This document shows, in pieces, positions 20,418 through 24,125 of a DNA stretch of 24,125 nt. A model generated the notes under the pieces. It was not told the origin of the DNA. It was given only the letters and a program-made list of their open reading frames with translations, and made no database searches. Origin of the DNA: JBFISM01 sp041608535 (GTDB taxonomy: Bacteria > Actinomycetota > Acidimicrobiia > Spongiisociales > UBA5794). The DNA is taken from positions 1 through 24,125 of the forward strand of contig JBFISM010000042.1 of assembly GCA_041608535.1 (NCBI GenBank), written 5' to 3'. The position numbers and the translations under genes are program-made. Numbering within the stretch: the first letter of the stretch is position 1; each line of letters opens with the position of its first letter.

Positions 20418-22762
20418 CAGCCGGAGCCGCCGCCACCGCCGAAGCCGCCGCCACCGCCAAATCCACCGAAGCCACCGGAGCCGCCCCACGACGAGCCGCC
20501 CCAGGAGGAGCCACCCCCGCCGGAGAACCCGCCACCGCCGCCCCAGCCACCGAATCCTCCGGTGCCGCCCCACCACGAGTCGCGATCCGCCGCCCACGAC
20601 GTATCCCGGTAGATCGGCTCCCAGCCGAAGCTGCCGTGGTGGCCCTGGGTGATCACCCAGTGGTAGAAGAGCAGCGTGAAGGGATCGAATGAGAAGAGAC
20701 CGCGTGGGATCGGTTCCCCGGTCCAGGTATCGGTACGCCGGCTCGTCCCGGCGTGGGCGAGCTCGGGGGCGAAGCGGTCCGCATCCTCGATCGTGGAACG
20801 GGCGAGCGCCTGGCGTTGTGCGGCATACGCCAGGGCGAAGGCTCGGGGGCCCCGTGCGTCTGAGGCTCCGAACGCGGCAGCCACGTCGGCGTAGGCCCCC
20901 TCCAGCCCGAGTGCCGCCAGCGCCTGCCGCACCTCCACCCAACGCCGCAGCGCCTGGGCTGGTTCCAGCGAGATGGCGAGAAGGCCGGCGATGGTCTTGC
21001 GGCTATCGCCGGTCACCCCATGGTCGGCCAGCTGGTCGGAGAGCCGCCGGTACACCGTGGGACCGTCGTCACGCCGGCGGAGCAGGGCTGCGGTGATGGA
21101 CACCGGCAGATCGAGTCTTTTCGCCTCGTCCCGGACGAACTCGATCTCCCGTGGTGTCCGCAACCCGGCAAGCGCATACTCCACCGCCTCGTCCGGTGAC
21201 GACCCGCGATCCCGGTTGACCTCGTATGCGGCGACGAATTCGTCGAGGTCATCGGCGTCGTTGTTCATCAACAGCAGCGCGGCCACTGCTGGGATCGACA
21301 GCCCATCGGCGCTCAGCGCCGTGCCGCGTCGCTCCAGCCGAGTGCGCAATTCCTCGTAGGCAGCCACCGCATTGTCGGGTTCGTCATCGAGGTCGGCCAG
21401 CGCCGCAGCCACGGCAGGGCGGGCCGTGGAGTCGGGAAGTCCGTCGTACACCGACTTGAGACGATTGGTCTTCTCGGTGGCGGTCGCATAGGCGGCATCG
21501 ACCTCCTCGACGGTGTCGCGGATGGGAGCGTCGCCGTCGAGTACCGGTCCGGCGCGGGCGAAACGGGTCCCCGCATCGGTGACGATCGCATCGCCGAGCG
21601 GTGTGGGAGCCATGGCATTGATCAGCGACTGGGCGAACCGGCGCCGCCCGGCGGCCACTCGATGGGGGCGGAGGGATGCAACGAGCCGTTGCACCTCTAG
21701 CCGACCCACCTTGAAGGCAGCGTCGTCGTCCAAGTCGACCGCGAGCGCTTCCTCCGCGGCAGCCTGCACCGCCTCTTCGAGGATCTCCCTCTCACCGGCG
21801 GCGCGCAGCTCGAGTGGAACCTCGGTCATCTCCGCCAACCTGGCGGTGTCGACGAGCGTGATCAAGCCGTGAGCGGCCGCAGCCAGCGTGGCCTGGCTGT
21901 TCGCAACCGTCTCGCCCCCGGCGACCGTTGCCAGCACGTCGAGCACGTCGCGCGTCGTGGCGGCGTTCGGCCCGTCCTTCACAGGCAGGGCGTATTCGTC
22001 GAGTTGGGGGAGCTCGTGTCCCGCAGCCTGCAGCGCAGCCAGATCGCCGTCGATCAGCTCGCGACGAGTGTCCAGGATGCGACGCCGCTTGCGGTTCCGA
22101 TTGGTCACGTAGAGGGCGCCGGCACCACCGGCGCCACCGACGACGAGCAGCCCGAGCAGTGCCAAGCCCAGCGTGCTGGAGCCATTCGAGTCGCGCACTG
22201 GCACCGGATCCACGGGCTCGTCCACGACCCCATCGCCGGAATCGACCCCGTCCTCCGGTGGGAGAGATCCTTCGAGCGCCTGCGCCAGGCTCCCGACGAG
22301 AGCCAGCATGCCGCCCTCGAAGTCTCCGGCGGCGAAGAAGCTGTTGGCGGCGCTGGCCACCGCAGCCTCGTCGAAGGAGACGCCGGGCCCCGTGGTCACC
22401 TCGGTGCGCCGGGCGCCGAGGTCGATCAGCACGACGATTCCATCGTTGCGCTCGGGATCACCCACCCCCCAGGCGTTGCCCAGATCCTGGGCGAAGGCGA
22501 GCGGATCACCCCCGGGGCTGGACTGCACGACGACCATGGCGATCTGCGTGCCGAAGCGACCCACGAGCCGATCGATCGCATCTTCCACCCGCTGATCGTC
22601 GTCGACCACCCCGGCGTCGTCGGTGAACCAACCCGTGCACACCACGCCCTGATACTCACCACAGTCGCCCGGCCCGGTTTGTGCGACGGCAGCGGTCGCG
22701 CTCGTGATGACAGCGGCGCAGGCGAAGAGGACTGCGACCAGGCGGAGGGTGGCACGACTCAT
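20414..22762 (-). CDS. TPM-domain membrane-anchored protein with Gly-rich tail
   Basis: A 782-residue secreted, membrane-anchored protein. Residues 1-27 are a signal peptide (cleavage near AVA-Q). Residues 40-170 are a TPM (YgcG-type) domain: FTDDAGVVDDDQRVEDAIDRL, IAMVVVQS, NDGIVVLIDLGARRTEVTTGPGV. After a Pro/Asp-rich linker a membrane helix spans about 197-218 and is followed by RNRKRRR, placing the large remainder in the cytoplasm. That region (about 225-690) is helix-rich without a recognised motif. The last 60 residues are a Gly/Ser/Trp/Phe repeat (GGFGGWGGGG type), typical of TPM proteins. TPM proteins have been tied to photosystem II repair and envelope processes, but the role here is unknown. 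A TAGCGT box lies 6 nt before ATG 22762. The gene is coupled to the methyltransferase. Confidence 0.85.
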   Translation of the reverse strand: MSRATLRLVAVLFACAAVITSATAAVAQTGPGDCGEYQGVVCTGWFTDDAGVVDDDQRVEDAIDRLVGRFGTQIAMVVVQSSPGGDPLAFAQDLGNAWGVGDPERNDGIVVLIDLGARRTEVTTGPGVSFDEAAVASAANSFFAAGDFEGGMLALVGSLAQALEGSLPPEDGVDSGDGVVDEPVDPVPVRDSNGSSTLGLALLGLLVVGGAGGAGALYVTNRNRKRRRILDTRRELIDGDLAALQAAGHELPQLDEYALPVKDGPNAATTRDVLDVLATVAGGETVANSQATLAAAAHGLITLVDTARLAEMTEVPLELRAAGEREILEEAVQAAAEEALAVDLDDDAAFKVGRLEVQRLVASLRPHRVAAGRRRFAQSLINAMAPTPLGDAIVTDAGTRFARAGPVLDGDAPIRDTVEEVDAAYATATEKTNRLKSVYDGLPDSTARPAVAAALADLDDEPDNAVAAYEELRTRLERRGTALSADGLSIPAVAALLLMNNDADDLDEFVAAYEVNRDRGSSPDEAVEYALAGLRTPREIEFVRDEAKRLDLPVSITAALLRRRDDGPTVYRRLSDQLADHGVTGDSRKTIAGLLAISLEPAQALRRWVEVRQALAALGLEGAYADVAAAFGASDARGPRAFALAYAAQRQALARSTIEDADRFAPELAHAGTSRRTDTWTGEPIPRGLFSFDPFTLLFYHWVITQGHHGSFGWEPIYRDTSWAADRDSWWGGTGGFGGWGGGGGFSGGGGSSWGGSSWGGSGGFGGFGGGGGFGGGGGSGW

Positions 22763-22768
22763 CGGTGC

Positions 22769-22774
22769 ACGCTA
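22769..22774 (-). promoter_or_regulatory. Candidate -10 box of the TPM gene (leaderless)
   Basis: On the minus strand TAGCGT ends 6 nt before ATG 22762 with no ribosome binding site, in the 49-nt gap after the menC-like gene. Confidence 0.5.
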
Positions 22775-22811
22775 GCCGGTCGGGGAACCCGCTCCGGTGC
22801 GATGCATCGGC

Positions 22812-23876
22812 TCAATCGGGAACGAAGACATGGCGGTGGGCGAGCTGTCGTATCGAGTGGCGATCGACGAGTCGATCGAGGTTGGGCTCGTTGAGTTGGG
22901 CGAATTCGCCGTTGATCATGTCCATCGGCAGGGTCAGCAGGTCGTTGGCGTACCAATGGCCCGATGGGGTCAGGTCGGTGGGGAGGGTCACCTCTGGCCG
23001 CCCGGCCAGAGCGAGCACGTGGGTGCGCCCGATGCCTGTTTCCAACAGACTGCCCATCCGCACTTCGAGACCATGCCGAACGGCCAGTGTGATCGCCCGT
23101 CGGGTGAGGGTTGGACCGAGCCTTCCCGGTTTGAGCGTGACCGCCAGCGCAGCCCCCACCGTGGCGGCGGTGACGATGTCGCCGAGCCGCCGCACCGACT
23201 CGTCCAGTGCGATGGGGGTCTGGATGAGCCGCTGCAGAGGAGCGTGGCCGGCGATGTCCAGCGCCGGCAGAGGTTGTTCCATGTAGTCCAGTCGGTAGCG
23301 GTCCAGACTCACCAACGACTCGAGGTCCCGGCGGCGAAAGGCGCCGTTGCCGTCGATTGCGATCCCCAGCTCCGGGAACCTGCGCCGTACCATCGCAACC
23401 CGGTCGAGAGTGTCGGGCGAGATCTTCAGTTTGACGTGTCGGTAGCCGTCGGCCTCCGCCTTCTCCACGGTCTCGAGCAAGTCGGTCAAGGTGGTCGTGA
23501 TACCGATCGCCAGGGAGGCGGTCACGGGACCTCCGGTGGCGCCGGCCGCTTCTGCGAGCGATTTCCCCTCGGCATGGGCATTGAGGGCGAACAGGGCCGC
23601 ATCGAGTGCGGATGTGCCCGCTGATCCCTCGATGAGAACCGGTTCGGCGCCCAGGATGATGCGGCCTGCCTCAGAGTGCATGAGGTCGAACGCTTCGTCC
23701 GCCGTGTCGCGGGTGTGGCCCGGCACGATCGGCGCCTCGGCCCAGCCGCGAAAGCCTTCGGTCCGCATGAGCACCATCACCGAACGCCGCGAGGCGAGCG
23801 TCTGCCCGGCGTTGGTGAACTTACGAACGAGGGGCAGCTCGATGTCCCAGAGATCGATTCGTTGTGGCCGAATCAC
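22812..23876 (-). CDS. menC: o-Succinylbenzoate synthase / muconate-lactonizing subgroup enolase-superfamily enzyme
   Basis: A 354-residue enolase-superfamily protein. The capping domain (1-115) precedes a barrel with all catalytic and metal positions: K149-x-K151 (VKLKIS), D175 (IDGNGAF), E200 (YMEQPL), D225 (ALDES) and K249 (TLKPGRLG). The KFTNAGQTLASRRSV opening and the LLETGIGR...PTDLTPSGHWYANDLL end are those of the MenC/N-acylamino acid racemase group. MenC dehydrates SHCHC to o-succinylbenzoate in menaquinone synthesis, which Actinomycetota need. Racemase activity on N-acyl amino acids occurs in close relatives, so the symbol is probable rather than certain. GTG 23876 has AGAGG 7 nt upstream. 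Confidence 0.88.
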   Translation of the reverse strand: MIRPQRIDLWDIELPLVRKFTNAGQTLASRRSVMVLMRTEGFRGWAEAPIVPGHTRDTADEAFDLMHSEAGRIILGAEPVLIEGSAGTSALDAALFALNAHAEGKSLAEAAGATGGPVTASLAIGITTTLTDLLETVEKAEADGYRHVKLKISPDTLDRVAMVRRRFPELGIAIDGNGAFRRRDLESLVSLDRYRLDYMEQPLPALDIAGHAPLQRLIQTPIALDESVRRLGDIVTAATVGAALAVTLKPGRLGPTLTRRAITLAVRHGLEVRMGSLLETGIGRTHVLALAGRPEVTLPTDLTPSGHWYANDLLTLPMDMINGEFAQLNEPNLDRLVDRHSIRQLAHRHVFVPD

Positions 23877-23900
23877 GTGTTCGCCTCTCGAGCTGTGACG

Positions 23901-23931
23901 GGCAGCGCGCGCACGCTGCCGTCTCATTGTA
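23901..23931 (-). promoter_or_regulatory. Promoter of the menC-like gene with a hairpin at the transcript start
   Basis: On the minus strand TACAAT (complement of 23926-23931) is close to the TATAAT consensus, the best -10 in the window, with a transcript of about 43 nt before GTG 23876. GGCAGCG (23901-23907) and CGCTGCC (23914-23920) form a perfect 7-bp inverted repeat at the likely transcription start, either an operator or a leader hairpin. Confidence 0.5.
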
Positions 23932-23978
23932 TGGCCGGTGGGGCCGTGTGGGGGTGCTTGGTTGTACCGTGGCCCTGC

Positions 23979-24125
23979 ATGGCAACGCGGACCATCCGAC
24001 TCCGACCCGGCACCGACATCGCGACCACGTTGCGCTGGACGTCGGTGCGGGCTGCCGCCTTCGAGCGCCCGCACGGGTCCAGGCGGCAGGCAAGGGGTGT
24101 CCCGGGCTGGTGGTGGACGGCACGA
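23979..24125 (+). CDS. Start of an unassigned gene, 3' truncated (possibly an AlkA-type DNA glycosylase)
   Basis: Forty-nine codons are open from ATG 23979 to the window end. The N-terminus MATRTIRLRPGTDIATTLRW followed by GVPGWWWTAR loosely resembles the N-terminal domain of AlkA/3-methyladenine DNA glycosylases in Actinomycetota, but this is too short for a firm call. A TACCGT box at 23965-23970 ends 8 nt before the ATG with no ribosome binding site, again a leaderless layout. It is divergent from the menC-like gene. Confidence 0.5.
   Translation, partial: MATRTIRLRPGTDIATTLRWTSVRAAAFERPHGSRRQARGVPGWWWTAR

Noticed and set aside
20414..20600. Tandem repeat array resembling a CRISPR or satellite
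   Set aside because: It is the Gly-codon-rich coding sequence of the TPM protein tail; there are no conserved direct repeats with unique spacers.
20418..20942. N-terminal extension of the TrmH-family gene
   Set aside because: The extension is the other-frame shadow of the TPM Gly-rich tail; the GTG at 20417 gives the normal family N-terminus with a GTGA overlap.

Overview
The window is high-GC DNA with dense gene packing, frequent 1-11 nt gene overlaps and few long gaps. A WhiB-family iron-sulfur regulator, a DUF3159 membrane protein, a DnaQ/GIY-YIG (UvrC-like) fusion and a TCGAAC-N4-GTTCGA LexA box all point to Actinomycetota. The non-Streptomyces layout of the his genes, with a TrpR-like regulator, suggests a lineage such as Acidimicrobiia, but that class assignment is inference.

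Layout. 1-2611 (+): a tightly overlapping set with a Nif3-family protein (5' end outside the window), a coiled-coil zinc-ribbon protein, a DUF457-like membrane protein and a lipoprotein. 2697-3389 (+): an aquaporin, converging on the RNase P RNA gene rnpB (3450-3794, -) with a perfect GC-rich hairpin between them. 4035-4325 (+): whiB, then two tandem hairpins, then trpD (4478-5512).

5576-8350 is a thiol-redox region and holds the most interesting locus. A TlpA/thioredoxin-like lipoprotein (5576-6241, +) has an in-frame TGA exactly where the first cysteine of its CxxC active site belongs (FWAEW-[TGA]-PTC). The frame stays open for another 101 codons through the rest of the thioredoxin fold, and a SECIS-like hairpin follows 16 nt after the TGA. 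I read it as an unannotated selenoprotein (U-P-T-C). It converges on a minus-strand set: a glutathionyl-hydroquinone-reductase-like enzyme, an ordinary CIPC TlpA lipoprotein, and a divergent Lgt-like membrane protein.

8436-14518 is histidine biosynthesis: a TrpR/YerC-like regulator, hisG, hisD, hisB, hisH, hisF and hisIE on the minus strand, with hisA divergent on the plus strand. A palindrome (core TTAGCATGCTAA) in the shared promoter region overlaps candidate -10 boxes on both strands and is a good candidate operator. No hisC is present. 

14574-24125 holds a DUF3159 membrane protein, a two-domain CDC48-like AAA ATPase with a degenerate first domain, a DnaQ/GIY-YIG nuclease behind a perfect SOS box, a cysteine-free possible thioredoxin-fold protein, a SpoU/TrmH RNA methyltransferase coupled to a TPM-domain protein with a Gly-rich tail, a MenC-like enolase-superfamily enzyme, and the start of one more gene. 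Many first genes have a TANNNT box 6-10 nt before the start codon, which suggests widespread leaderless transcription. I saw no tRNA, CRISPR array, insertion sequence or prophage.
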